Notes: generated by a model from the sequence alone, not told the origin. Shown: positions 16,747 through 25,022, counted from the stretch's first letter. The stretch is DNA of 64,000 bases from FEB-10 sp963710645 (GCA_963710645.1 CAVQBD010000009.1:248001-312000), one strand, 5' to 3'. Numbers and translations are program-made.

Positions 16747-16752
16747 TATAAT
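16747..16752 (+). promoter_or_regulatory. Consensus -10 TATAAT of the ferredoxin gene
   Basis: It matches TATAAT perfectly, 27 bases before the GTG start, so this gene has a short leader with a GGAGGG ribosome binding site. TTGTAA at 16722-16727, inside the heptamer array, is a possible -35 with 19-base spacing. Confidence 0.55.
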
Positions 16753-16779
16753 CGCCGGCTTCCGAGACCTGGAGGGACC

Positions 16780-17094
16780 GTGGACCTTCACCAGATCGCC
16801 ATACAGACCGCGACCGTCCGCTGCGACCCTTGCGGGAGGGAATTGACCGTCGTGTTGGAAACCACCCTCCTCGACGCCATCCATCAGCTGTGCATGCCGC
16901 TCGGCCAAGCCTGCGACGGCGCGGCGTTGTGCGGCTTCTGCCGCGTCAAGGTGATGGACGGGATGGAGAATTTGACGCCCCTCGGCACCCAGGAAGAGAA
17001 GGTCCTGCGATCGCTGCACGCAGGACCCGACGAGCGTCTGGCCTGTTGCGCCCGGGTCAACGGACCGGTCACACTTACCACCGACTATTGGTAG
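16780..17094 (+). CDS. [2Fe-2S] ferredoxin, adrenodoxin/Isc-like cysteine spacing
   Basis: The 104-residue protein has a beta-grasp ferredoxin pattern with ACDGAALCGFC, that is C-x5-C-x2-C, and a distal Cys in LACCARV about 34 residues later. The x5 spacing is that of adrenodoxin and Isc-type ferredoxins rather than plant-type (x4). Another Cys pair (RCDPCG) near residues 15-18 sits where other ferredoxins have none. It is a soluble electron carrier with no identified partner; no reductase gene is adjacent. The GTG start is set by GGAGGG ten bases upstream and a TATAAT hexamer. Confidence 0.8.
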   Translation: MDLHQIAIQTATVRCDPCGRELTVVLETTLLDAIHQLCMPLGQACDGAALCGFCRVKVMDGMENLTPLGTQEEKVLRSLHAGPDERLACCARVNGPVTLTTDYW

Positions 17095-17198
17095 CCGTCC
17101 GAGGATCTGCTCAAAAAGCTCCCATTCCACCCCCACCCACGCTAATTGAGTCCAGAAGAAATATTTCGCAATTCACGGAGTCTGCGGAGTGAATTGCG

Positions 17199-18497
17199 CT
17201 ACAACAACCGCCTCTCGACAGCGGCGCGTTCCAGATCTTCGCGAAAGTCTGGGTGGGCTATGTCGATGAGCTGTCGCGCCCGCTCTCTCAGACTCCTGCC
17301 GTAGAGGTTGGCGATGCCATACTCGGTGACCACGTAGTGGACGTCCGCCCGGGTGGTCACCACACCGGAACCCGCCAGCAGGGTTTCGGTGATCCGCGAC
17401 ACGGCGCCCTTCTTTGCCGTCGAGGGCAGCGCGATCACGGGCACGCCCCCTTTTGCACGGGCCGCACCGCGGATGAAGTCGAGCTGGCCGCCGAATCCCG
17501 AGTAGACCTTCGGACCGATGGAGTCGGCGCACACCTGACCGGTGAGATCCACCGACAGGGCGGAGTTGATGGCCACGATGTTGTCGTTCTGGGCCACGGT
17601 GAAGGGATCGTTGACGTACTCATTTGGGTGGAACTCCATGAACGGATTGTTGTCGACGAAATCAAAGGACTTGCGAGTTCCAATCACAAAAGACGCGACG
17701 ATCTTGCCGCGATGGAGGGTCTTGCGTTCGTTGGTCACGACTCCGGCCTCGAAGAGATCCACCAGACCGTCGGAAAACATCTCGGTGTGGACCCCGAGGT
17801 GTTTCTTTTCCTCGAGGAAGATCAGCACAGCGTCGGGAATCTCGCCGATTCCCATCTGGAGGGTCGCCCCGTCTGGAATCAGCGAAGCGATATTCTGGCC
17901 GATCTGGCGGGCCACCTCGGACACCTCGGAAGCCATGGGCAGCTCGATCAGCGGTTCGTCCACCTCCACCACGCTGGTGAGCTTGGAGACATGGACAAAG
18001 CTGTCGCCCAGAGTCCGGGGCATCTGTTGGTTCACCAGCGCGATGGTGGTTTGGGCGTTCTCCACCGCCGCCTTGGTGGCGTCCACCCCAACTCCGTACG
18101 AGCAGAAACCGTGCTCGTCCGGTGGCGAAACGTGGATCAGCGCCACATCCACCGGCATCAGGCCGCTGGTGATGAGAGTCGGGACCTCATGGAGGTGGAT
18201 TGGGACGAAATCGGCCCGGCCTTCGTTGACAGCCTCCCGAACGTTGCCGCCCACGAACAGCGCCCGGTGTCGGAAGTGGCCCTCCATCCCAGGATCCACA
18301 TACGGCGCGGGGGCCAGGGTCAGGATGTGGACCACCTCCACATCCTCGAGCTCAGGCGCCCTCTTCACCATGGCGTCGATCAACCGGGTCGGCGTGTTGC
18401 AGCCCGGATGGATCCAGACCCGGTCGTGGGAGTTGATCCGCCGGACCGCCTCGTCGGCACTGGTGACCCTGCGTCGATAGAGGTCGACCCAGTTCAC
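17199..18497 (-). CDS. Acetyl-CoA hydrolase/transferase family CoA-transferase (4-hydroxybutyrate CoA-transferase-like)
   Basis: The 432-residue protein has the family I CoA-transferase arrangement. It starts with WVDLYRRRVTSADEAV and has WIHPGCNTPTRLIDAM, FFVGGNVREAVNEGRADFVP-like and MPRTLGDSFVHVSKL segments. GIGEIPDAVL carries the catalytic Glu that forms the glutamyl-CoA intermediate, and a later segment reads GSGVVTTRADVHYVVTEYGIA. Such enzymes move CoA between acetyl-CoA and carboxylates such as 4-hydroxybutyrate or butyrate; the substrate here is not known. Its ATG overlaps the stop of the alanine dehydrogenase gene by four bases, so the two are translationally coupled. Confidence 0.85.
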   Translation of the reverse strand: MNWVDLYRRRVTSADEAVRRINSHDRVWIHPGCNTPTRLIDAMVKRAPELEDVEVVHILTLAPAPYVDPGMEGHFRHRALFVGGNVREAVNEGRADFVPIHLHEVPTLITSGLMPVDVALIHVSPPDEHGFCSYGVGVDATKAAVENAQTTIALVNQQMPRTLGDSFVHVSKLTSVVEVDEPLIELPMASEVSEVARQIGQNIASLIPDGATLQMGIGEIPDAVLIFLEEKKHLGVHTEMFSDGLVDLFEAGVVTNERKTLHRGKIVASFVIGTRKSFDFVDNNPFMEFHPNEYVNDPFTVAQNDNIVAINSALSVDLTGQVCADSIGPKVYSGFGGQLDFIRGAARAKGGVPVIALPSTAKKGAVSRITETLLAGSGVVTTRADVHYVVTEYGIANLYGRSLRERARQLIDIAHPDFREDLERAAVERRLL

Positions 18498-19612
18498 GAC
18501 GACTCCTCACGGGGATCCCGGAAGGGGACGCCGAGTTCCTTCGCGAGCGGAGGCCGGACGCAGTAACCGTCGTAGGTGTAGGTCCCCCTGCGGAGTGCAC
18601 TGCACTCCTGGATCGCCCGCTGGAAGCCCTTCTCGGTGATCTCCTCGATAAAAGGCAAAATCGAGTTGGTGAGCGCACGGGTCGACGCCCGCGACGCCGT
18701 GGACGGCAGGTTGGGAACGCAAAAGTGGATAATGCCGTCCACTTCGTAAGTGGGGGCCGAGAAATCGGTTGGCCGGGACGTCTCGCAGCACCCGCCCTGA
18801 TCGATGGACAGGTCCATGATCACCGACTTGGGCTTCATCATTCCGAGCATGTCGCGAGTCACGAGGATCGGTGTCCGCTCGCCGTGGACCGCCACCGCGC
18901 ACAGGAAGATATCGGCGAAGGCGAGCGCCTTCTCGATGTTGCGGCGGGTGGCGATCATGGTGGGCACATCGGTGCCGACGCTTTCCTGCACTCTTCTCAG
19001 GGCGTTGACGTCTCGATCCAGGACCACCACGTGGGCACCGATGCCCTGACCAAATTCAGCGGCAGCCCGGCCAAGTGTGCCGCCCCCGAGAATCACCATG
19101 GAGGCGGGTGGAATCCCGGGCGAGCCGGCGATGAGCAGGCCCTTGCCACCAAACTCGTTGAGCAGAAGGCCGGCGCCGAGCGTGACGGCGAGCCGACCGG
19201 CTATCTCAGACATGGCCTGCAGCACCGGGGCGTGACCGTCGTCGTCCTCGATGATTTCGTAGCCGACAGTGGCGATCTTCTTGTCCAATAGGACCGAGAA
19301 CCGGTCCGCAGGGGCCAACGCCAAATGCCACGACGACAGGACCGTCTGGCCCGGTTGGAATCGCTCGTACTCCGACGGTTGAGGCGGCGAAATCCTCAGC
19401 ACCAGCTCGGAGCGCAGCAGCACGTCCTCCTCCGAGTACACGACGGTGGCGCCCACCTGTTGATAGACCTCGTTGGAAAAGCCGGCGCCGAGCCCGGCGT
19501 CGTTCTCCACATAGACCCTGTGGCCACGATCGGTAAGTGCTTTCACGCCGCCCGGAGTGAGTCCGATGCGGTGTTCAAACGGTTGGCGGTCCTTGACCAG
19601 GCCCACGTCCAT
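18494..19612 (-). CDS. ald: Alanine dehydrogenase/PNT family protein
   Basis: The 372-residue protein begins VGLVKDRQPFEHRIGLTPGGV, the alanine dehydrogenase substrate-binding signature with Arg and the first Lys-containing strand. It has LDKKIATVGYEII, a Rossmann loop VILGGGTLGRAAAEF, and MIMDLSIDQGGCCETSRPT-like and VDGIIHFCVPNLPSTASRAST segments. It probably converts L-alanine reversibly to pyruvate and ammonia with NAD. The family also includes saccharopine-type enzymes and transhydrogenase subunits, so alanine is the likely rather than proven substrate. GGGGGA lies before the ATG. It is first in an operon with the CoA-transferase, suggesting amino-acid fermentation or nitrogen release. 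Confidence 0.8.
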   Translation of the reverse strand: MDVGLVKDRQPFEHRIGLTPGGVKALTDRGHRVYVENDAGLGAGFSNEVYQQVGATVVYSEEDVLLRSELVLRISPPQPSEYERFQPGQTVLSSWHLALAPADRFSVLLDKKIATVGYEIIEDDDGHAPVLQAMSEIAGRLAVTLGAGLLLNEFGGKGLLIAGSPGIPPASMVILGGGTLGRAAAEFGQGIGAHVVVLDRDVNALRRVQESVGTDVPTMIATRRNIEKALAFADIFLCAVAVHGERTPILVTRDMLGMMKPKSVIMDLSIDQGGCCETSRPTDFSAPTYEVDGIIHFCVPNLPSTASRASTRALTNSILPFIEEITEKGFQRAIQECSALRRGTYTYDGYCVRPPLAKELGVPFRDPREESS

Positions 19613-19754
19613 GGTCTCCCCCTTTTGCTTCGGATGAGCATTGCATCACAGACTCGTGGGACCGGCAACCGTTGTCCGGGCTCCCTCACGGGGCCGGGCC
19701 CGTGGCACGTTCGTGCCTTGCCCTGCCGGTGTTGAGGACCCCGCTGAGGTCTGC

Positions 19755-20426
19755 TCACTCGCCGGCTGGTGAGAGGCGTTGAAACAGCCTATCGATGAGA
19801 TCCACGGACGACTCCGGAACGAAGAGGACGAGTCGGAAGAGCACTGAAGCCGGGCCCGGAACCACCGTCGATCCCATACCCCAACGCATTCCCGAACGGG
19901 TCAGAAGGGCCTCGGGCTCACCCGCGGACTCCGGGTCGTAATCGAAGGGGTCCAGCATCTCCACAACCCGTTGGTCCCTGGCAAGGGTCAACCAGACGCA
20001 GGTCGTCAAGGCCAGGGCCTCCTGCGACAACACCAGATGAAATCGTTCACCCAACTCCTGGAGCAGCGGGCCCACTGGCAGTACGATGGTCTCCTCCGCC
20101 CCACGCTCGCGGTAGATCAGGTGGTAGATGTCGTCCGGCCGGCGCAGGGTCTCTGCCACGCGGACCACAATGTCGGTGAGCGATCTGCCGACTGACTCCC
20201 TCATCTCTGGCGGCACGTCCAGGTGGAGATCGACCCTGGCCATTTCATTGGCGAACGCCGTGTGTTCGCTGCGGATCCGAGTCTCGCTGCCCCGCAACCA
20301 CCCCCGGACGGTCCTGACCGCTGCGGCCATGGGCGCCAGCAGCACCACACCAACGATGGCCGCAACACCGGCCAGACATCCGGGACCCCGGCGGGCAGGG
20401 CCCTGACTGGAATTCGCCCCGGTCAT
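19755..20426 (-). CDS. Hypothetical protein with one N-terminal membrane helix
   Basis: I do not recognise this 223-residue protein. It has a short Gly/Pro/Arg start, one hydrophobic helix at about residues 19-38 (LAGVAAIVGVVLLAPMAAAV), then a soluble helical domain with DLHLDVPPEMRES, ETLRRPDDIYHLIY and LVLFVPESSVDLIDRLF. The start at 20426 is chosen because it overlaps the upstream gene's stop by four bases (ATGA); longer forms would translate that gene out of frame. Coupling to the multi-pass membrane protein upstream suggests that the two work together at the membrane. Confidence 0.6.
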   Translation of the reverse strand: MTGANSSQGPARRGPGCLAGVAAIVGVVLLAPMAAAVRTVRGWLRGSETRIRSEHTAFANEMARVDLHLDVPPEMRESVGRSLTDIVVRVAETLRRPDDIYHLIYRERGAEETIVLPVGPLLQELGERFHLVLSQEALALTTCVWLTLARDQRVVEMLDPFDYDPESAGEPEALLTRSGMRWGMGSTVVPGPASVLFRLVLFVPESSVDLIDRLFQRLSPAGE

Positions 20427-21373
20427 GGGTGAGGGTGCCCGATAAATTTCTTGACGTAGAACAGGTATCCGATCCAGCTGGCCCACATGATCACCGTCAG
20501 CAGAACCATGGTTGTGATCGACAGCGAACCCAGTTCCGCCATCATCTCCTGCTGGGCAAGGGGCAACCCCATGTGTTCGATCCATTGGACATAAGGAACC
20601 ACCGCCGCGGTGACGATTGACGACAGCGCGGCGACCGCCGATGCCGCCATGGCCACGCCCCATGCCCAATCATAAGATCTGATCGTCGCCACCAACAGGT
20701 ACAGAAGAAGGGCCGCCACCACCAACCACGCCATGCCCCCCATCCAGCCGCCCAGGATCTTCCCGAACAGGGGAAAGATGAAGTTGTAGGCCGGCATCAC
20801 AAGTACCGACACCAATCCCAAGGCGTAGACGAGCACAAGCGACACGATCTGCGGCGGCGTCTCGTCGAACCAGGATGGGTTGGGATCCCTCTCCCGACAC
20901 GTGGTCGCAACGTCTTCGGATCGGTAGAAGAGAACAAAGGCCAGCGGCAGCACCACATAGAAAAATCCAATGATGATCACGACCACCAGCACCAGGGCGG
21001 CTTCCGGCAGGCCGGTGAAAATGGCGGTACCGAAGTACTGGAGCACGAACAGGCACAGGGCGAACACCGCCACGATACCCGTGATCAGCCCCAGCCACGA
21101 TAGCGAGAGCGTCAGTGCCCGCGCCCAGCGCCGCGCCCTGATCGACCCGATCCCGATCGCAATGAAGAGCACGGCGACCAGACCGTAGATCACGATGTTC
21201 GGCAGGACCACGGTCAGACCCAGCGACCCCTCTGCTCCTTCTATCGACCGCGATGCAAGGAGGGCCAGCACCATCAGCGGGATCATCATGGCCGACAATG
21301 CGCCGATCAGGATCTCGATGACGCCGAAGAAAATCAGTCCGGCCGAACGGTCGCGGTGGGATGGGGGGGTCAC
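20423..21373 (-). CDS. Hypothetical multi-pass membrane protein
   Basis: The 316-residue protein has about eight hydrophobic segments, beginning LIFFGVIEILIGALSAMMIPLMVLALL and ending WASWIGYLFYVKKFIG. No catalytic motif is visible. The GTG at 21373 is chosen: the longer frame to 21592 translates a family B repeat element, and CATAAT lies exactly six bases before this GTG. The next gene overlaps its stop codon. The function is unknown. Confidence 0.65.
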   Translation of the reverse strand: MTPPSHRDRSAGLIFFGVIEILIGALSAMMIPLMVLALLASRSIEGAEGSLGLTVVLPNIVIYGLVAVLFIAIGIGSIRARRWARALTLSLSWLGLITGIVAVFALCLFVLQYFGTAIFTGLPEAALVLVVVIIIGFFYVVLPLAFVLFYRSEDVATTCRERDPNPSWFDETPPQIVSLVLVYALGLVSVLVMPAYNFIFPLFGKILGGWMGGMAWLVVAALLLYLLVATIRSYDWAWGVAMAASAVAALSSIVTAAVVPYVQWIEHMGLPLAQQEMMAELGSLSITTMVLLTVIMWASWIGYLFYVKKFIGHPHP

Positions 21374-21379
21374 CGGACC

Positions 21380-21385
21380 ATTATG
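21380..21385 (-). promoter_or_regulatory. -10 hexamer CATAAT, six bases before GTG
   Basis: On the minus strand CATAAT is followed by six bases (GGTCCG) and the GTG at 21373, matching the leaderless spacing of other genes in the window. There is no Shine-Dalgarno sequence. Confidence 0.45.
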
Positions 21386-21394
21386 GGGTCGCGA

Positions 21395-21429
21395 GCCGAA
21401 AGTCGAAAGTCGAAAGTCGAAAGTCGGAA
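21395..21429. repeat. Heptamer array (GTCGAAA type)
   Basis: Units GCCGAAA, then GTCGAAA three times, then GTCGGAA are in strict 7-bp phase next to a CCCCCACCCGCCC tract. Confidence 0.85.
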
Positions 21430-21479
21430 CCCCCACCCGCCCGGAGAACGAGAGGGCGCGATGAGCGGGCTCCCTCGGG

Positions 21480-21745
21480 GAGCGCTTCGGGGAGAAAGAT
21501 GCGTCCTTCGGAGGTGCCTGGCATCCCGATTCGCCAAAATCGACAACGCGATTCGTACCGTTGGAGCGAATCGGCGTGCCTGGCATCCTCACGGGGAACG
21601 CGGTCGGAGAATCGGTGCCTCGAAATTCGGTAGATTGAACCCAACGAGAGGAGCATTACATCTGCGGCGGTGCCTGGCACCGACATGGAGATCGGAATAC
21701 GAGGGTGGCTCCCTCGGGGAGCGCGATTGGGAGATGGGCGCATCG
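21480..21745 (-). repeat. Dispersed repeat family B, inverted copy 2
   Basis: It is the reverse complement of the element at 16198-16480. It has GGTGCCTGGCATCCCGATTCGCC, an inner CGATTCG/CGAATCGG inverted repeat, GGTGCCTGGCACC near 21670-21682 and a GGGAGATGGGCGC end. The two copies flank a 5 kb block in opposite orientation. Confidence 0.75.
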
Positions 21746-22002
21746 AAGTCAGTGAATCGAAGCGACCGCTCGGGGTTTTGGGGTATGGGGTTTGGGGTTT
21801 GGCGCTCCCCCCGCCCGCCCGAGTTCAATCCCGATCCCGATTGTCACGGCATAGCCGGAGGCGGAGCCGGAAGCCCGTTACCGTTGTCGTTACCGACAGA
21901 TGTTCGGAGGTCAGAGTTCAGAGTACAGGCGCACGCGCCCGAGTCCGATCGAAGGCAAGGGAAATCAAACAGAGAAGCCAACCGGGCTAGTATTGAGATG
22001 TC

Positions 22003-23514
22003 ATGGCTAAAGACCCCGAGACTTGCCAGAATCGGCCCTCTGTGTTCGCCACGAGGGTGGCGTATTTCCTGACCACGGTAGCGGTCGTCGCAGGCGTGGG
22101 GTTTCGTCTGCGGATGCTGCTCATGGGCCGGTCGTTATGGCTCGATCCAGCGATGCTCGCTCTCAACGTGGTCGACAAGAGTTTCCTGGGCCTGCTTGGT
22201 CGGCTCGATCTCAACCAATCCGCACCGTTTGGGTTTCTTCTGATCTCAAAATTCTGCGGGCGGATGTTCGACTACAACGAACTCTCGCTCATGCTCTTTC
22301 CGTTCCTGTGTGGTGTTGCTGCGCTGCTTCTATTCTGCACGCTTGCCCGCGAATCGCTGCAGCCTGTTCCGGCGTCAATTGCTTGCATTCTGCTCGCAGT
22401 GTGCTCCACCGCTGTCTACTACAGCGGTGAGTTCAAGCAGTACTCCGGGGACCTCTTCGCTGCGGTTCTTGTGCTCTTCCTCTCACATAGGCTGCTTCGT
22501 AGCGATTTCGAAGTTCGTTGGATTGCTGCCTTCATCGCGGGTGGTGTGTTCGCTTTTTGTCTTTCCCATCCCGCTCCGATCATGCTCGGGGGCTGCGGCA
22601 TCGCTTTGATAGTCGGAGCTCGAAAACGTGGGGACTCCCGTACCTTTCAACTGGTGGGGGCGCTAGCGGTCCTGGCGTCCGTCTATTTGGTGCTCTACCT
22701 GGTTCAGATTCGACCCAGCATCCCTGACAGCCTTGTTCAGTACCACGCCACCAGTTTTGCTTTGATGTCGGACCAGCCGGAAAGTGCGGGGAGGTGGTGG
22801 CTTCCGGTGATTGGCGGCTACGGCTCCTTTCCCCTGGGATTCGGGCACTGGGCATGGCTGTCGCTGGTTGCGATCGCAGCAGGCCTGGTTTCTGTTGTCG
22901 CGAGCTCACGAAATCGGAGCAGCGGATATTTGCTGGTTTTTCCATGGCTGATTTTGGTTGCGGCGTCAGCCGTCCACCTATATCCGATTGCTACCGGGCG
23001 CAGTGATGTCCATTCGCGATTCATGCTTTTCACGGTGCCGCTCGCCGTCATGTTGATCGCGAGGGGCGTCGAATGGCTGTCGAACTCCACCCCTAGGCCC
23101 GTTGCATTCGCACTGGCTGCCGGTCTTGTCTTGGCCATGCCGCCGATCGTTCGAATGGTCCGCTGGCCGGATTTTATACGCCAGGAGATGAGACCGCTCG
23201 TGGCCGACCTCATTGAGAGGCTCCAACCCGGAGATGCTGTCTACGTCTACCACGCTGCCGTCCCAGCCTTCCGCTTCTATACCCAGACGACACCGGTTGA
23301 GTATTCCCCCGGACGGCCCTTGACAGATGGAGAGGCCGGAATCGCACCGGACCTTGATCGGATGCCCGATGACGTTCGACTTTGGGTCGTCATCAGCCAT
23401 GATTACAGCCAATACCGAAAAGGTTTTGTCAGGGAGCTTGAACGACGCTATAGCTCAGTTTCAAAAACTCGCTTTCCGGGGGCATGGCTGCTGCTGGCGG
23501 ATTCGCCCCGATGA
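22003..23514 (+). CDS. GT39/PMT-like membrane glycosyltransferase
   Basis: The 503-residue protein has about ten hydrophobic segments and a C-terminal soluble tail of about 110 residues. The first loop after helix 1 reads MLLMGRSLWLDPAMLALNV, which matches the acidic first-loop motif of ArnT/PMT-type GT-C enzymes (usually SLWLDEA), with Pro in place of the second acidic residue. A later YSGEFKQYSGD is also typical. These enzymes transfer sugars from polyprenyl-phosphate donors on the outer face of the membrane. By eye, base use looks less GC-rich than its neighbours, so it may have been acquired. It is alone on its strand. The start lacks a ribosome binding site. Confidence 0.75.
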   Translation: MAKDPETCQNRPSVFATRVAYFLTTVAVVAGVGFRLRMLLMGRSLWLDPAMLALNVVDKSFLGLLGRLDLNQSAPFGFLLISKFCGRMFDYNELSLMLFPFLCGVAALLLFCTLARESLQPVPASIACILLAVCSTAVYYSGEFKQYSGDLFAAVLVLFLSHRLLRSDFEVRWIAAFIAGGVFAFCLSHPAPIMLGGCGIALIVGARKRGDSRTFQLVGALAVLASVYLVLYLVQIRPSIPDSLVQYHATSFALMSDQPESAGRWWLPVIGGYGSFPLGFGHWAWLSLVAIAAGLVSVVASSRNRSSGYLLVFPWLILVAASAVHLYPIATGRSDVHSRFMLFTVPLAVMLIARGVEWLSNSTPRPVAFALAAGLVLAMPPIVRMVRWPDFIRQEMRPLVADLIERLQPGDAVYVYHAAVPAFRFYTQTTPVEYSPGRPLTDGEAGIAPDLDRMPDDVRLWVVISHDYSQYRKGFVRELERRYSSVSKTRFPGAWLLLADSPR

Positions 23515-23538
23515 TGCCTCGCTCAATCGTCCAAACTT

Positions 23539-23745
23539 GATAAGGGATCAAGCAGTCGATCACCGTAAACCCAGCGGGACGAACAACCCGCATGGATGAT
23601 GTTTCCGAGACAGCCCAGTTGTGGTGCGGCCGTCTCGGCTGCACGAAGGATTGAAATTCTCAATTCTCAATTTTGAGTTTTGAATTCCCCCACCCACCCG
23701 GTAATTGGAGGCAGGGAATTCGAAATTCAGAACTGAGAACTCCTG
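23539..23745 (+). repeat. Direct repeat flanking mscL, left copy
   Basis: It shares GATAAGG-ATCAAG, TCGATCACC-TAAA-CCAG, GTTGTGGTGCGGCCGTCTCG, GCTGCACGA and the following heptamer arrays with 24457-24665, in the same orientation. On the minus strand both copies read MQPRRPHHN at the same place, but these short frames then diverge and do not look like genes. Confidence 0.75.
23649..23690. repeat. Heptamer array (ATTCTCA / GTTTTGA)
   Basis: Units GATTGAA, ATTCTCA, ATTCTCA, ATTTTGA, GTTTTGA, ATTCCCC are in 7-bp phase. Confidence 0.85.
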
Positions 23746-23871
23746 CGAAGCCGTTGGACCACGAATTCTCAATGGGCTAGTATGGGTCGACCTTCAAGAG
23801 AGTGGGAATCAAACTGACTGGCGTGCCGGCCCGGGACGCACGGCCACCGCGCCCAACAAAGAGGAGGACAG

Positions 23872-24327
23872 ATGTTCGAAGAGTTCAAGAAGTTCGCGAT
23901 GCGTGGAAACGTGGTGGACATGGCGGTGGGCATCATCATTGGCGCGGCCTTCGGCACCATCGTGAAAAGCCTCGTCAGTGACGTCATCATGCCCCCGATC
24001 GGGATGCTGTTGGGTGGCGTCGACTTCAGCAATCTGTTCTCGGTGCTGCAGGCGGGCGATCCCGCAGGGCCATATGCATCCCTCGCTGATGCACAGGCCG
24101 CAAGCGCGGTGACCATCAACTATGGTCTGTTCATCAACACCATCATCAGCTTTCTGATCGTCGCCTTCGCGGTCTTCCTGGTTATTCGTGCCATCAACCG
24201 CATGCAAAAACAGGAAGAAGAGGCACCGGCCGAACCGACAACCAAGGACTGCCCATTCTGCCAGACGGAGATACCAATCAAGGCGACCCGCTGCCCCAAC
24301 TGCACCTCGCAGCTCGAGGCAGCCTGA
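23872..24327 (+). CDS. mscL: Large-conductance mechanosensitive channel with C-terminal zinc ribbon
   Basis: The 151-residue protein starts FEEFKKFAMRGNVVDMAVGIIIGAAFG, the MscL N-terminal amphipathic helix and first pore helix. It has VIMPPIGMLLGGVDFSNL after TM1 and a second helix LFINTIISFLIVAFAVFLVIRAIN. MscL opens under membrane tension during osmotic downshock and releases solutes. After a short acidic linker, the C-terminus carries DCPFC and RCPNC, two CxxC pairs forming a probable zinc ribbon seen only in some MscL proteins. GAGGAGG precedes the ATG. The gene stands alone, bracketed by two copies of a direct repeat. Confidence 0.93.
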   Translation: MFEEFKKFAMRGNVVDMAVGIIIGAAFGTIVKSLVSDVIMPPIGMLLGGVDFSNLFSVLQAGDPAGPYASLADAQAASAVTINYGLFINTIISFLIVAFAVFLVIRAINRMQKQEEEAPAEPTTKDCPFCQTEIPIKATRCPNCTSQLEAA

Positions 24328-24456
24328 GCTCAGAGTCTCCCGCAGGGCGCCGAATACCCACCAACGATGTCGGCGCCGGTGGAAAATCATCGGCAATTCG
24401 CGGTGACGAGATTCGGCGCTCATGAAAAACCTCCGATTTGACGGCGGGCCAAACCA

Positions 24457-24665
24457 GATAAGGAATCAAGTCGATCACCATAAATCCAGTGGCTTGAAAT
24501 ACCCCTGGGGATAATGCTTCCGACGGGGCCCTGTTGTGGTGCGGCCGTCTCGGCTGCACGACAAAATGGAATTCTCATTTTTGAATTTTGAGTTTTGAAC
24601 TCCACCGTCCACCCGGGAATGGGAGGGAGGGAGGGAATTCAAAATCAACAACTGAAACCTGAGAA
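24457..24665 (+). repeat. Direct repeat flanking mscL, right copy
   Basis: It aligns with 23539-23745 with small indels and substitutions, including its heptamer arrays (ATTCTCA, TTTTTGA, ATTTTGA, GTTTTGA at 24571-24598; AATTCAA, AATCAAC, AACTGAA at about 24640-24660). Confidence 0.75.
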
Positions 24666-24740
24666 TTTAGCCTTCACTGGTCCGCAGGCGGGACGCCTGC
24701 TCCACAACCCCCCGGTTGGGTACGACCTCCTCATCTCGGC

Positions 24741-24865
24741 GCACCCATCTCCCCGAGGCACTCTCCGTGGTTGCCACCCCTGACACATTCGGGACCGCTC
24801 ACCTCCCAAGAATTCAGTGCGGAGAGACCCGAAAGTGTCAGAAGTGGCACGCCCGCCCATCGCGC
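24741..24865. repeat. Palindromic repeat family A, copy 4
   Basis: CTGACACATTCGGG (24780-24793) pairs with CCCGAAAGTGTCAG (24828-24841) with one mismatch. TTGCCAC and GTGGCA extend the arms. The flanks are those of copy 1; the stem differs. Confidence 0.8.
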
Positions 24866-24881
24866 CCTTTCATCACGATCC

Positions 24882-24896
24882 GGGCGGGTGGGTGGG
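24882..24896 (+). repeat. Perfect G-quadruplex pattern next to a heptamer array
   Basis: Four G3 runs with single-base loops (C, T, T) run straight into the TAACGTT-type heptamer array. Confidence 0.75.
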
Positions 24897-24937
24897 AACG
24901 TTGAACGTTTAACGTTTAACGTGTAACGTTCAACTTT
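24896..24937. repeat. Heptamer array (TAACGTT type)
   Basis: Six in-phase units: GAACGTT, GAACGTT, TAACGTT, TAACGTG, TAACGTT, CAACTTT. Confidence 0.9.
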
Positions 24938-25022
24938 GGACTGTCGTCGACGGTGCAACGACCCATCGCGCCCATGCAGGCGGGACACCTGCGCTACAAC
25001 AACGCTCCGTGTGGGCGGGGGA

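Larger units (their letters stand above)
16164..16779. repeat. Repeat-filled spacer: family B element, palindrome A3, two heptamer arrays
   Basis: No gene is seen. It holds a family B element (16198-16480), palindrome A3 (16497-16558), then GGGAGGGTGGGTGG and a heptamer array ACGTTCA (16611-16638). A second GGGCGGGTGGGCGG tract and a second array ATCTGTA (16699-16733) follow, then the TATAAT hexamer of the ferredoxin gene. Confidence 0.8.
21374..22002. repeat. Repeat-filled spacer between a minus-strand unit and the GT39-like gene
   Basis: No gene is seen. It holds a heptamer array GTCGAAA (21395-21429), CCCCCACCCGCCC, the inverted family B copy (21480-21745), a GGGGTTT heptamer run (about 21781-21803), and a last 150 bases of unassigned sequence. 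TAGTAT at 21988-21993 lies nine bases before the ATG at 22003 and may be its -10. Confidence 0.7.
23515..23871. repeat. Spacer with direct repeat copy 1 and heptamer arrays, upstream of mscL
   Basis: No gene is seen. The first part of a roughly 200-base repeat (23539-23745) is repeated after mscL. Heptamer arrays lie at 23649-23690 (ATTCTCA, GTTTTGA units) and about 23717-23744 (AATTCGA, AATTCAG, AACTGAG units), separated by CCCCCACCCACCCGG. A GGGCTAGTAT stretch near 23775 resembles the one before the GT39-like gene and may include a -10. The AGAGGAGG ribosome binding site precedes mscL. Confidence 0.7.

Noticed and set aside
23429..24559. Two short minus-strand frames that both begin MQPRRPHHN, around mscL
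   Set aside because: The similarity comes from the direct DNA repeats. The frames diverge, have no ribosome binding site and overlap other features.
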